A stretch of 64,000 bases of DNA from Sulfopaludibacter sp963815475 (GTDB lineage Bacteria; Acidobacteriota; Terriglobia; Bryobacterales; Bryobacteraceae), in the NCBI GenBank assembly GCA_963815475.1, contig CAWFHD010000003.1, positions 5,146,001 to 5,210,000 of the forward strand, written 5' to 3'. The notes below the pieces were generated by a model. It did not search any database and had not been told where the DNA came from. It worked only from the letters and a program-made list of their open reading frames with translations. Within the stretch, counting starts at the first letter, position 1, and each line of letters begins with the position of its first letter. The position numbers and the translations under genes are program-made. Below, in pieces: positions 45,193 to 54,818 of this stretch.

Positions 45193-48100
45193 CTAAAAAC
45201 TGATTCGCGCCGCAACCTGGATGTTCCGGGACGCGCTTCCCGAATACAGCCCCGTGATCTGTCCGAAGCTGGAACTCGTCACGCTCGTATTGGGATTCCC
45301 GAAAAACGGCGTGTTCAGCAGATTGAACGCCTGTCCCTCCAGCCGGAACTTGACGCGTTCCGTGATCTGCGTGTCCTTCGACAGCGTCATGTCCCACATC
45401 TGAATTCCAGGTCCGCGCAAATTTGCGATGCGGCTGGAACTATGTTGAATCGTGAACGGCGCCTGCGCCACAAACTGCGAAGTATCGAACCAGTTGAGCA
45501 CGGTCTGCTGATTGTTGCTTGACGTGCTCACCCGTTCGGCGGCCGAGAATGCCAGCGCCTGCCCTGCCGTATACGTGCCCAGCCAGCCCACTTGCCAGCC
45601 GCCCACCAGCCGCTTCACCAGCCCGTTCGAACTCGCCAGAAACCGCTTCCCGGCGCCGAACGGCAGCTCATACATACCCGATACCACGAAGTTCTGCGGC
45701 CGGTCGTCGGCGGAGATCACGCTTTCGAGCGCCGTGTCGTCCATGTTGTGATAGCTGGTCTGCTGCATCAGCTTCGAATAGGTGTACGACACCGAGAGCA
45801 CCAGCCCCTTCGAGAATCGTTTGTTGGCCATCAATTGCAGCGCGTTGTAGTGCGTGCGCCCCAGCGGCAGCGACGATTGCGTCACGCCTGTGTACTGCGG
45901 GAACGGCATCAAAAGCTGCGAGACTGCAATCGTCGACTGGCTCAGCGAACTCGCACTGTTGGTGATGACGCCCGCGAATGGGTTCGGAACCTTGGTGTTC
46001 AGCAGATTGCCGAGAGCCAGGTCCGCCACCGGGTATTGATCGATATTGCGGCTGATCGATAGATGCTGTGCGTTGTTTCCCACATAGCTGGTCTGCAGTG
46101 AAACCTGGCCGGGCAGCACGAACTGGAAGCCCGTGGAGAATTGCTGGTCGAGTGCGTCCTTGAAATTCGGTACGCTGCCCAGACTGGCCAGGCCGCCGGT
46201 CACACTCGATCCCACACCGGTGAGCACGCCGCCGGTCGCCCCCGGGGGCGTCGTCACACCGCTGGGAAACGGATTCGAAAGTTTGTTAAACGGTGTCAGG
46301 TTATTGTCCAGCGAAGTCACCATCGCGGTGGCCAGGCTGAATCCGCTGTTCTGGAAACTGGAGTCGTTGTTCGGCGCAATAAAGATTCCGTAGCCACCCC
46401 TCCAGACAATCCGGTTGGAGATGCGATACGCGAAGCCGAACCGCGGCTCTTCGTACAACGTCGGCACGCTCAAGTAGCCGCGTGGCGTATTGCTCACCCC
46501 CAGGAAGCCGAGGCCGCCCGCGACGTTGAGCGCGGGCAACTGTGTGACGCCCGCTTTGAGCAGCGCGGGAACTGTGTTCGCCGCGAAGTTGGCGGCCACC
46601 TGCGCGGAAATAGGCGTGGCGGCCGTGGGATCGAATCCGGCGTTGCCGCGGTTGTACCGCTCGGTGATGGGCCCTTCATGCGAGAAGCGAAGTCCCAGGT
46701 TCAACGTCAGCCGGTCGCTCACTTTCCAATCGTCCTGCGCATAGAAGCCGAAATACTTCACCGTCTCCGCGGGCACCGCATTGAAGTCCACACTGCCGCT
46801 GGCGGGCGTGCCCAGCAGGTACGATGCGAAATCGTTGCCGGCCAGCGCGCTCGAGACGGTGGGATCTGCTCCCTGCGTAAATACGCGGCTGAAGCTGAAC
46901 GTGCCGCCCGAGTGCGCCGACGAGAAGTTATTGTCCTGGAAGCCGATGAAGTTGAAGCCGTACTTCACGGCGTGGTGGCCGATCATCTGGTGAACATTCA
47001 CTTCCGGATTGATCTGATTGATATATCGGCGGCTCGGCGTGTTGCCGCCGCCCAGGTTGTAAACGTCGCCATCGCTCATCGTGATGGTGGGGAACAGCGG
47101 GTACGGCGTCGATTTGGCAAAGCTCGCCGGGAAGCCCAGGGTGGTCATGTCAATGCCGAGCGTGTCTTCCACATTGCCTTCGCCGTAGCGCGTCACGCCC
47201 ACGCGCGCGTCCAGCACCGTGCGCGCATTGATCGTCCACGTATACCCCACCGCGGCGGCCACATTGCCGCGGAAAAAGCCGTCGGCATCGCCCAATTCCG
47301 TGTCCGCGCCGGGAATTCCATAGTACGGCTTGGTCGTGTCGGTGCGATGATTCCAGCCGAACCGGAAGAACAGGCTTTCGGTGTCGTTGATGCGCTGGTC
47401 CACACGGCTCACCAGGCTGTTCCAGCTACGCGTGGTCACACCCGAAGGCACGCCGTTGCCCACGAAATTCTGCAGCGTGCCCGGGGCCGGAATCAGGTTT
47501 GGCAGCGGGTAGTAGTTGAGCAGTTTCACCGCCACCGGATCCAGCATGCTGGCGGGAATTACGTTACCAGGGAAGGGCGTGCGCGTATACTTGCCATTGC
47601 TGCCCAGCACCGTGGTGGTAGGGTCGTAAATCACAAACGGCTGCCCCTTGGCATTGAACGTCTGGGAGAAGTTCCCGCTGCGCTGCAGCGCCGTCGGCAC
47701 AATGTTGGCCGTGTTCCCGCCCTGCCGCAGTTGCGTGCCTTCGTAATTCACGAAAAAGAAGGTGCGGTCGCGGCCTTTGTACACCTTGGGCAGCGTGATG
47801 GGGCCGCCCAGCGACCCGCCGTACGTGTCCTGGTGGAACTCGGCCTTCACCAGCCCGCTGCGATTGCTGAAGAAGTCGTTGGCATTCAGGAAATTGTTGC
47901 GCAGGTAGTCGTAGACGGTTCCGTGGAGGTTGTTGGTGCCGCCGCGAGTCGTCACGTTGATGAAGGCAGCGCCCGAATGTCCGTATTCGGCGTCGAACGC
48001 GTTGGTCTGCGCCCGCATCTCCTCCACCGCGTCGGGCGATGGGCTGAAGCTCACCACGTCCATGCGCATGTTCGGCACGCCATCAAGCAGGAACTGCGAT

Positions 48101-48663
48101 GTGCCGGATGGGCTCCCATTGGCAGTGAATGCCGAGGGTCCGCTGGCGTCCCACGGATTCACGTAAGTGGGGTCGCCCGTGTACTGAATTCCCGGTGTCA
48201 GCGACACGAAGACGTAGGGATTGCGGCCAATGGTGGGGAGTTGCTGCACGCTGCGCGACTCCAGCGTGCTGCCGATCGATCCGGTCTCCGTGCGCAGTTG
48301 TTCGCTGTCGGCCGAGATGGTGACCGATTCGGCGATCCCGCCCACCTCCAGTGTGAGATCGAGCCGGATGGTCTCGCCCACCGGCAGCAAAATTCCGGTC
48401 TTGATGGCTTTCTTGAAGCCCGACTTCTCGGCTTCCAGCGAGTACGTGCCCACGTCCAGCAGGGCGGCGCGATAGAGGCCGGTGTCGTCGGTCACTTCCT
48501 GGCGAACAGCGCCGGTGCCGGTGTTCGTGATCCTCACGATCACCCCGGGCACCGAAGCGCCCGAACTGTCCCGTACCGATCCGGTGAGGTTGCTCTTGTT
48601 AACCTGGGCGACTGCGGAAATGCCGAGAAGCGACAGAATCAGAGTAAAACGGACGGTAGTCAT
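45193..48663 (-). CDS. TonB-dependent receptor, Oar-like
   Basis: 1156 residues from ATG 48663 (GGAAG upstream; signal MTTVRFTLILSLLGISAVAQ). N-terminal carboxypeptidase-regulatory domain (NLTGSVRDSSGASVPGVIV, TGLYRAALLDVGTYSL), plug (GGIAESVTISADSEQLRTETG, SFSPSPDAVEEMRAQTNAFDAEYG) and a large beta-barrel ending RNIQVAARISF, with the terminal phenylalanine. Probably imports an oligosaccharide or peptide. Unlike the first receptor it has no polyglycine insert. The winged-helix gene upstream on the same strand is the likely regulator. Confidence 0.88.
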   Translation of the reverse strand: MTTVRFTLILSLLGISAVAQVNKSNLTGSVRDSSGASVPGVIVRITNTGTGAVRQEVTDDTGLYRAALLDVGTYSLEAEKSGFKKAIKTGILLPVGETIRLDLTLEVGGIAESVTISADSEQLRTETGSIGSTLESRSVQQLPTIGRNPYVFVSLTPGIQYTGDPTYVNPWDASGPSAFTANGSPSGTSQFLLDGVPNMRMDVVSFSPSPDAVEEMRAQTNAFDAEYGHSGAAFINVTTRGGTNNLHGTVYDYLRNNFLNANDFFSNRSGLVKAEFHQDTYGGSLGGPITLPKVYKGRDRTFFFVNYEGTQLRQGGNTANIVPTALQRSGNFSQTFNAKGQPFVIYDPTTTVLGSNGKYTRTPFPGNVIPASMLDPVAVKLLNYYPLPNLIPAPGTLQNFVGNGVPSGVTTRSWNSLVSRVDQRINDTESLFFRFGWNHRTDTTKPYYGIPGADTELGDADGFFRGNVAAAVGYTWTINARTVLDARVGVTRYGEGNVEDTLGIDMTTLGFPASFAKSTPYPLFPTITMSDGDVYNLGGGNTPSRRYINQINPEVNVHQMIGHHAVKYGFNFIGFQDNNFSSAHSGGTFSFSRVFTQGADPTVSSALAGNDFASYLLGTPASGSVDFNAVPAETVKYFGFYAQDDWKVSDRLTLNLGLRFSHEGPITERYNRGNAGFDPTAATPISAQVAANFAANTVPALLKAGVTQLPALNVAGGLGFLGVSNTPRGYLSVPTLYEEPRFGFAYRISNRIVWRGGYGIFIAPNNDSSFQNSGFSLATAMVTSLDNNLTPFNKLSNPFPSGVTTPPGATGGVLTGVGSSVTGGLASLGSVPNFKDALDQQFSTGFQFVLPGQVSLQTSYVGNNAQHLSISRNIDQYPVADLALGNLLNTKVPNPFAGVITNSASSLSQSTIAVSQLLMPFPQYTGVTQSSLPLGRTHYNALQLMANKRFSKGLVLSVSYTYSKLMQQTSYHNMDDTALESVISADDRPQNFVVSGMYELPFGAGKRFLASSNGLVKRLVGGWQVGWLGTYTAGQALAFSAAERVSTSSNNQQTVLNWFDTSQFVAQAPFTIQHSSSRIANLRGPGIQMWDMTLSKDTQITERVKFRLEGQAFNLLNTPFFGNPNTSVTSSSFGQITGLYSGSASRNIQVAARISF

Positions 48664-48758
48664 AGGCTTCCCTGAAGCGTGGCCGCAAAGCCAAGACAAG
48701 TCAAGTTGAAGCTTAAGTTGAAAACCGTTGTTAACGTGATGTAACTCTAAGAAAACAC

Positions 48759-48801
48759 GTGGCGCAGAGACTCATGTCTGCCGCGCCCCGACTCATCGGG
48801 G
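48759..48801 (-). repeat. Dispersed 43-bp repeat, copy B (inverted)
   Basis: Reverse complement reads CCCCGATGAGTCGGGG then GCAGACATGAGTCTCTGCGCC; matches copy A at 5040-5082. Lies between the regulator and the TonB receptor. Confidence 0.55.
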
Positions 48802-48820
48802 CGCATGGCATTCGTGAGCC

Positions 48821-50053
48821 CTATCTGCCCGACCGATGAATGCGAACCGCCAGCAGTTTCGGACGCAGCGGCACACCGCCGTTGACGTCCACCTGAATGA
48901 GCGCCTCGAAATCGGGCAATCGACCACCCTTCGGAACCCCCAGCCGCGCATACAGGTCATTCACCATTTCGGGACGGGTCACGAACTCGGCGGCCGCCTG
49001 GCATCCATATGTATTGGTCCCCGCCAGAATCAGCACCTTATGTTCCGGATGTAAATTGGGTAGCAGTGCGATCACCGCATAGTCCGACGTGTAGGGCCGG
49101 CCCGCGAAATACATCGGCTGCTCGCCCGGTCCGGGGTGCATGTTAACCAGTCCGCCTGTGCCGAACCGCGGTTCCTCCCGCGACGATTTGAAGGTGAAGT
49201 GCTGCAGCGGGGCAAGCTCCCGCAGTCGCGAATTTGCCTCCGGCGCGCCCACGAAAACCAGGTCCGCATCCTGCGCCTCATCCCACGTGAGCAGTTCGGC
49301 ACGCTTCAACCGCGGCAGTCGCCCCGACAACGAAAATAGCCCGCTCAGTTCCGAGACCGCCATCACCGTGCCCGTTCCCGAGTACGTGTCGTTCAGGTCC
49401 GCCGGCGAATCCACGCCATCCTGAAAGTTGCGCAGCCCCGTAGCCGACGACCCGGCGAAACGATGGTTTGAGAAGACCACAATCGGCGGCCGTGCCGAGT
49501 GGAAAAACGGCGCCCAAAAAGCTTCTACCGCCGCCGGGATCTGGGGCGCGCATGCCGCTCTCCACGCCCCATACGATACGCCCGCCAACAACACTGCCGC
49601 CGCGAATCCGGCCACGAACCACTTGGGCGCAAACCGCTGCCGGGCCACCGGCGCCGCCGTCCGAATCTCCACCGGCGCCGGCGACTCCACGCCGCGCAGC
49701 CGCCAGGTGATCTGATGCGAGCCCTTCGGCGCCTCGATCAGGATGGGATCGTCCACGCCTTCGGCCATGTAATACTCCGCCAGCTTGGCCCGCAGGCGCG
49801 ACGTGTGAACGCGCACTGCCGAATCCAGCCGCGGGTCGAATCCCTCCGCCCTGCCCAGGACGTTCACCGCCAGCTCGTACTCCTTCACCATCGCGCCCGG
49901 TCTTTCCAGGGACTGTTCCGCCAGGAAGGAAAGGAGCTTGCGCATTACCTCCGCGCCGCTGAACCCGGGGCTTTGGAGGATTTTGCTGACCTGGTGTCGG
50001 ACGCTTGCGGCAGACACGGCCGCGTCTTGCACGTGAGTAGCCATCATGCTCAC
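48821..50053 (-). CDS. Winged-helix regulator with membrane anchor and extracytoplasmic domain
   Basis: About 410 residues; the GTG at 50053 or the ATGs just after it may be the start. Residues 20-118 form the winged-helix domain typical of acidobacterial regulators (SPGFSGAEVMRKLLSFLAEQ, DSAVRVHTSRLRAKLAEYY, IEAPKGSHQITW). A membrane helix follows (WFVAGFAAAVLLAGVSYGAW, about 144-165), then a periplasmic domain of about 240 residues. The layout is that of one-component CadC/ToxR-like sensors. It stands upstream of the TonB receptor on the same strand (157 bases), which suggests it controls that receptor in response to an outside ligand. Confidence 0.78.
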   Translation of the reverse strand: MSMMATHVQDAAVSAASVRHQVSKILQSPGFSGAEVMRKLLSFLAEQSLERPGAMVKEYELAVNVLGRAEGFDPRLDSAVRVHTSRLRAKLAEYYMAEGVDDPILIEAPKGSHQITWRLRGVESPAPVEIRTAAPVARQRFAPKWFVAGFAAAVLLAGVSYGAWRAACAPQIPAAVEAFWAPFFHSARPPIVVFSNHRFAGSSATGLRNFQDGVDSPADLNDTYSGTGTVMAVSELSGLFSLSGRLPRLKRAELLTWDEAQDADLVFVGAPEANSRLRELAPLQHFTFKSSREEPRFGTGGLVNMHPGPGEQPMYFAGRPYTSDYAVIALLPNLHPEHKVLILAGTNTYGCQAAAEFVTRPEMVNDLYARLGVPKGGRLPDFEALIQVDVNGGVPLRPKLLAVRIHRSGR

Positions 50054-50192
50054 CCAAAGCGAAATTGCTGAGCCAATAGTACGTTAAAAACAGTTTCACA
50101 CGCAAGCTTCAACCGACGAAGTTCCGTCGGGCCCTTACTTGAACAAGTTGCATTAGAATTCCTGGAAAAGCTGCCGCAAAAAGACGATATGG

Positions 50193-50465
50193 ATGGTAAT
50201 GACAGCCTCAACTCACCGAACCGCTCCCTTGTCCACGCTGATGGCGAAAGATCTCTTGCGTGCCTGGTCGTCCCGCGATGCGGCGCGGATGGACGCTGAG
50301 CTGCGACGTACGTTGTCCCTGTCCATCGAGGTAGAGGATATGGGAGAGGAAGAGCGGCGCAATGTGCTTCACGCCGTGGCCACGCGTATGGCGAGCCGTC
50401 CACAGGAAGATCCCATTTTGGATACCTGCGTCAAGCTCCTGGAACACCTGGTCAACCCGGCGTAA
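50193..50465 (+). CDS. Hypothetical small helical protein
   Basis: 90 residues from ATG 50193 (or 50199), divergent from the membrane-anchored regulator. All-helical composition with AKDLLRAWSSRDAARMDAEL, EEERRNVLHAVATRM and a final LDTCVKLLEHL. No recognised family. Coding potential is fair, and the gene fills an otherwise empty gap. Confidence 0.45.
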   Translation: MVMTASTHRTAPLSTLMAKDLLRAWSSRDAARMDAELRRTLSLSIEVEDMGEEERRNVLHAVATRMASRPQEDPILDTCVKLLEHLVNPA

Positions 50466-50542
50466 CTGCTTCCAATCCAAAACGAAAAGTGCGGTCGTGG
50501 ATCACGATCGGTCGCCCTGCCTCAGCAACGGACCCATCGCGA

Positions 50543-52873
50543 CTACTCGCAACGCAGCGCAACCGACGGATCTACGCCCGCTGCCCGCCGCGCTGGCGCC
50601 AGGCACGCCCCTACCGCAACCGCCCCCAACACCGCCGCCACTGCGCCGAACGTCACCGGATCGGTGGCCGCCACACCATACAGCACGCCCCGCAACACAC
50701 GGGTCAATGCGACACCTCCGCCGATGCCAATCGCCAGCCCGAGCGCCGTTAGCCAGGCGCCGCGGCTCACCAGTAAACCCAGAATCCGGCCGGTATCCGC
50801 ACCCAACGCCATGCGAATTCCGAATTCCCGTGTCCTGAGGGTCACCAGGTAAGCAATCACGCCGTAAACTCCGGCAATTGCCAGCAGCGTTCCCATCGCC
50901 GCGAACAGCCCCACCAGCCACACATATAACCGCGGATTGGCGAGCGATTCCTCGATGACTTCCCGCATCGTCGCCACCCGAAACAATGCCTGGCCGGGAC
51001 TAACCTCGCGGATCGCCGAGCGCACCGAGCCCACCAGCCGTTGCGGCGGTCCATCGGCTCGAACCACCAGCGTCGACCCCAGCCTCCGCATCTGCGCAAA
51101 GTTCTGTGCAACGGCATAGTAGACCTCAGCCTTGGCCGGAACGCCCAGTCTTGCCTGCCGGACATCGCCAACCACGCCAACGATCGTGCCGCGATCGAGC
51201 TTCCGCCCCACCGCATCCTCATCGGGAAAATATCGGCGTGCCAGAGCCTCGTTGACCAGGATGAATAAGGGACCGCCGGGGACATCGCGCGGCGAAAACT
51301 CCCGGCCCCTGCGAAGCGGGATACCCATCGCACGAAAATACCCGGGCGTCACGTATCGCAATTCTGTTTCGTGCACCACGGAGTCTCCGGGAATGGTAAA
51401 TCCGGCGGTCCAACCCGAATCCTGAAGCGGTAGCAGCGAAATCAGTCCTGCCGCGCGCACACCGGGAATCTGTGACACGCGCTCCTCAATCGCCATCGAT
51501 TCGCGCGCGCCGGAGAGTACCACATGCACCGTGAGCACATTTTCGGCATTCAGCCCCGGGTTGGTGTTCCGCAGGTTGAGAAAGGTCCTCAGCAGCAATC
51601 CCGCGCCGGCCAGCAACATGAAAGCCAGCGCGATTTCCGCAACCACCAGAGTGTCTCGGATGGCCGGTCCCACGTTGCGTCGCGCAAGCCCGCCGGTAAG
51701 GCCGCGCGTGGCTGTGAGCGCTGGCAGCAATCCCAACCCGCTGCCAATGGTCACGCAAACCGCCAACAGAAATGCGAATACCCGCCAGTCCAGCCCGATT
51801 TCCTGCGCTCTCGGTATCTGCTCCGCGGCGATTCGCAAAAGGAGCCTGTTTCCCCAGACTCCGATCGCGAGCCCGGCCATGCCGCCGGCGAACGCGAGCA
51901 CGAGACTTTCCGTCACAAACTGGCGCACCAGACGCCACCGGCTCGCGCCGACCGCCACCCGGATGGCGATCTCGCGGGCGCGCGAAGCCGTGCGCGCCAG
52001 CAGCAGATTCGCCACATTGAAGCATGCCACCAGCAGCACCATCCCGACCGCGCCGAACAGCACCAGCAGCGACTCCCGTGACGAGCTGGTCACGACATCC
52101 TTCAGGGATCTGACGCGCACAATGCGCTGACCTCGAGATGGCGCCGCCATCGCGTTCAGTTCTTGTCGCGCCGTCTCCATCGCGACGCCCCGCTTCAGTC
52201 GGGCGACCACTGCATCCACGCGGCGATTAGGATGGCTTCGCAGATCTGCCGGCGCCTCCCACGGAACCCAGAGATCCTGGGTCGAGGATGTGTATGGAAA
52301 CTGAAACAGCTCTGGCATCACGCCGATCAACGTGAACGGTTGTCCATCGAGTGTGAGGGTCCGGCCGATGGCAGAGGGATTGCCGTCGAAGTGCGATCTC
52401 CAGAATCCGTACGACGCCACCGCCACGTTGAGCGGATCGTCCTTGCCGAATGCCCGCCCAATCGCCGCCGAAGCGCCCAGCAGTTCGAACAATCCGCGCT
52501 CGGCGGATATCGTTGTCACCTGTTCCAGATCCCCAGCGCCCTGGAAGTTCCTGGCGGAATTGGAGTAAGTGACTATCCCCTGGAGGAGCCGGCTTTGTGT
52601 GCGCCATTCATCGAAATCCTGGAACACGACCGGACCATCGAAGCCCACACCAGACCTGGTGCCTGGCTGCGTCTCATATACCTGCACCAGGCTCTCCGGA
52701 GCGGCGAATGGCAGCGGCCGCAGGAGCACCCCGCTCACCACGCTGAAAATCGCAGTGTTCGCGCCGATGCCGATGGCCAGCGTCCCCATGCTGGCGATAG
52801 CGTACGCCGGAGTTTTCGCCCAGCTCCGCAGCGCAAAGCGGAGATCCTGAATCGTATTTTTGGCCCATTGCAT
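50543..52873 (-). CDS. MacB/FtsX-type duplicated orphan permease (ADOP)
   Basis: 776 residues. N-terminus MQWAKNTIQDLRFALRSWAKTPAYA is the signature of the acidobacterial duplicated orphan permease family (TIGR03434). Two halves each contain a periplasmic MacB-core domain and FtsX helices: first helix IASMGTLAIGIGANTAIFSVV, repeat one around LLVLFGAVGMVLLVACFNVANLLLAR, repeat two GLFAAMGTLLAIAGVYGVIAYLV. No ATPase gene is adjacent, as usual for this family. May export or sense envelope substrates; the true role is not established. Confidence 0.9.
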   Translation of the reverse strand: MQWAKNTIQDLRFALRSWAKTPAYAIASMGTLAIGIGANTAIFSVVSGVLLRPLPFAAPESLVQVYETQPGTRSGVGFDGPVVFQDFDEWRTQSRLLQGIVTYSNSARNFQGAGDLEQVTTISAERGLFELLGASAAIGRAFGKDDPLNVAVASYGFWRSHFDGNPSAIGRTLTLDGQPFTLIGVMPELFQFPYTSSTQDLWVPWEAPADLRSHPNRRVDAVVARLKRGVAMETARQELNAMAAPSRGQRIVRVRSLKDVVTSSSRESLLVLFGAVGMVLLVACFNVANLLLARTASRAREIAIRVAVGASRWRLVRQFVTESLVLAFAGGMAGLAIGVWGNRLLLRIAAEQIPRAQEIGLDWRVFAFLLAVCVTIGSGLGLLPALTATRGLTGGLARRNVGPAIRDTLVVAEIALAFMLLAGAGLLLRTFLNLRNTNPGLNAENVLTVHVVLSGARESMAIEERVSQIPGVRAAGLISLLPLQDSGWTAGFTIPGDSVVHETELRYVTPGYFRAMGIPLRRGREFSPRDVPGGPLFILVNEALARRYFPDEDAVGRKLDRGTIVGVVGDVRQARLGVPAKAEVYYAVAQNFAQMRRLGSTLVVRADGPPQRLVGSVRSAIREVSPGQALFRVATMREVIEESLANPRLYVWLVGLFAAMGTLLAIAGVYGVIAYLVTLRTREFGIRMALGADTGRILGLLVSRGAWLTALGLAIGIGGGVALTRVLRGVLYGVAATDPVTFGAVAAVLGAVAVGACLAPARRAAGVDPSVALRCE

Positions 52874-53050
52874 TTTGGGATTCAGACGGTAGTTCCTACC
52901 CTAGTGTTAACCGGAACCCCATAGACCACCAGAATAATTTGCGGGGCGCGAGATTGTAAGTTCTTGAGGGACTTGGCGCGATTTGGAAGACTGTTCGGGA
53001 ACCTCCTCTGGTTCGCGGATTGCACTTGGCATGTCATAAGGAGAATGACT

Positions 53051-53695
53051 ATGTTTAGCCGATCACACTTTCTTTGTTTGTCCGCGGCAATAGTGCTGGC
53101 AGGCTCGGTATGGGCGCAGACGCAGCCGCCTACGAGCGGCGCGGGCAGCCAGATGCCGCCTGGTGAATCTACTACGGGCGCTCCGCGCAGCAATCTGCCT
53201 GGCAATCCGGGCGCTGTTCCACAAAACCAGCAGATGGATCCCTACAGTACGGACAAGGATTTCGTGAAGAGCGTGTCTGAATCGAGCGCGACCGAAGTGC
53301 AACTTGGAAAGTTAGCGCAGGAAAAGGGGTCCAGCGACGCCGTCAAAGAACTCGGCAAACGCATGGTGGAAGCGCACACGCAGACCGGCGAGCAATTGAA
53401 ACAGGCAGGCGCCGCTCTGAATGTGCCAGTGTCCTCCGACCCCCCGCGCAAGGCTAAGAAAGCGCAAGACAAGCTGGCAAAACTCTCCGGTCCCGATTTC
53501 GACCGTGCTTACGCCAAGATGGCGGCGGACGAACAAAAGCAGGCGGTGAAGCAGTTTGAGCGGGAGGCCAAAAACGGCCAGGTGCCTGGCGTGAAAGATT
53601 TCGCCGCCAAGAACCTGCCGGCGGAGCAGGGACGCCAGAAGCAAGCCGAGGAATTGGCCAGCGTCGGGACCGGAGCGGCAGACCGCCAGAAGTAG
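53051..53695 (+). CDS. Exported DUF4142 protein
   Basis: 214 residues from ATG 53051, seven bases after GGAG. Signal MFSRSHFLCLSAAIVLAGSVWAQ, then a Pro/Gly/Ser-rich linker and a ferritin-like helical DUF4142 domain (KDFVKSVSESSATEVQLGKLA, VKELGKRMVEAHTQTGEQL, FDRAYAKMAADEQKQAVKQFE). Typical size and layout for the family, often linked to stress or envelope maintenance; function unknown. Confidence 0.85.
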   Translation: MFSRSHFLCLSAAIVLAGSVWAQTQPPTSGAGSQMPPGESTTGAPRSNLPGNPGAVPQNQQMDPYSTDKDFVKSVSESSATEVQLGKLAQEKGSSDAVKELGKRMVEAHTQTGEQLKQAGAALNVPVSSDPPRKAKKAQDKLAKLSGPDFDRAYAKMAADEQKQAVKQFEREAKNGQVPGVKDFAAKNLPAEQGRQKQAEELASVGTGAADRQK

Positions 53696-53728
53696 AGTCA
53701 TACCACTGCGTACGACCGTCCTCGCGAC

Positions 53729-53986
53729 GTGCGCCGCCATACCTTTCCGGCGCAAAACGATGATCCGATCCGCAGCTTCCCTCTGAATCTCGCTCTCGGC
53801 CGGGCCTACGCGCGCCTGGCCGAGCATTACCTCGCGATCGGGCAAACCGGCCTGGCCCATCCGGCAGTGAGAAAGGCGGCCGCCATCCGCGATACTCTAG
53901 TCGCGGGCGATTCGAAGAGCCCGGTCGTGCTCAACTTCAAGCGTCGCGTAGTCGCGTTGGAACAGCAGAAACCGGCTGCCAATTGA
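53729..53986 (+). CDS. Possible fragment of a TPR-like protein
   Basis: 85 residues from GTG 53729. The segment LALGRAYARLAEHYLAIGQ and AAAIRDTLVAG is TPR-like and resembles C-termini of acidobacterial TPR/Ser-Thr kinase proteins. No ribosome site is seen. Most likely a remnant of a larger gene. Confidence 0.3.
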   Translation: MRRHTFPAQNDDPIRSFPLNLALGRAYARLAEHYLAIGQTGLAHPAVRKAAAIRDTLVAGDSKSPVVLNFKRRVVALEQQKPAAN

Positions 53987-54147
53987 GACGCCCGCCCGAG
54001 CGCGCCCCGAAGGCACGCCGCTCAGCTTGCCCTCTAGGCGGTGACTCGTCCAGGAACGTTGCGGCCGTTTCTAAAGTTACGTACATTTACAAAATCCCGG
54101 TATCCTTACGGCCCTCATTTTCGCTTTATAGCCAGGAGGAAACGAAA

Positions 54148-54696
54148 ATGAAAACCAGAATCTTTGGGGCCTTTCTGATGAGCGCCGCCCTGATGTTCGG
54201 CGCCACCAACACTCTCAAGCCGACTGCGAACAACGACGCTGCCATCGGCGCCGAATTGCGTCGGGAGATCGTGGCATACGGTCAGTACACCGTCCTTGAC
54301 GACGTGGCTTACCGGGTGACGAACGGACAAGTCGATCTGACCGGCGTGGTCACCGACCCATCCAAGAAGAAGGCGATTGAGAAACTCGCGCACGCCATCC
54401 GTGGCGTCACCACCGTCAATGACAACATCCAGGCTTTGTCCGGCTCTCCCATCGATAACAAACTTGGCGCCGAAGTCGCGCGGGCCATTTACGGCAGCCC
54501 GGTCTTCGATCACTATGCGTATGAGGAGCAAAAGCCGGTGCGCATTATCGTGGATCGGGGGCACGTCACCCTCGAAGGCGCTGTCCAGAGCGAACTGGAG
54601 AAGGACGTCGCCGGCCTGAACGCCAGCGCAGCCGGCCTGCAAGCTGGTCCGGTCGTCAATAATCTTCGCGTAGTCCCCGCGAGCCAGAAGATCTGA
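54148..54696 (+). CDS. Exported BON-domain protein
   Basis: 182 residues from ATG 54148, with a perfect AGGAGG at 54134-54139. Signal peptide MKTRIFGAFLMSAALMFGAT. Two BON domains: VTNGQVDLTGVVTDPSKKKA and VDRGHVTLEGAVQSELEKD, each ending in the helix-turn typical of OsmY-like proteins (VTTVNDNIQAL, VVNNLRVVP). Periplasmic, phospholipid-associated and often stress-induced. Confidence 0.88.
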   Translation: MKTRIFGAFLMSAALMFGATNTLKPTANNDAAIGAELRREIVAYGQYTVLDDVAYRVTNGQVDLTGVVTDPSKKKAIEKLAHAIRGVTTVNDNIQALSGSPIDNKLGAEVARAIYGSPVFDHYAYEEQKPVRIIVDRGHVTLEGAVQSELEKDVAGLNASAAGLQAGPVVNNLRVVPASQKI

Positions 54697-54727
54697 TCGC
54701 GCCAAGCCGCCTTTGCTGGGATGCGTC

Positions 54728-54771
54728 GGGTGGGGCAGGCGTTTCCACGCCAATCCGAGCGAAGCTCGGAC
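54728..54771 (+). repeat. Dispersed palindromic repeat, family 1 copy B
   Basis: GGTGGGGCAGGCGTTTCCAC then GCCAATCCGAGCGAAGCTCG. Partial copy of the repeat at 38427 and 57088; contains the hairpin CGAGC-GAA-GCTCG. Confidence 0.55.
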
Positions 54772-54818
54772 GCGTTTACCCGCGGATTCGCGGATTGGGT
54801 GGCGACGATCAGGCGAGC

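Noticed and set aside
46141..48675. 844-codon open frame antisense to the second TonB receptor
   Set aside because: It mirrors the receptor codon-by-codon in a GC-rich genome, lacks a ribosome site and any domain, and is His/Arg/Ala-rich as antisense shadows are.
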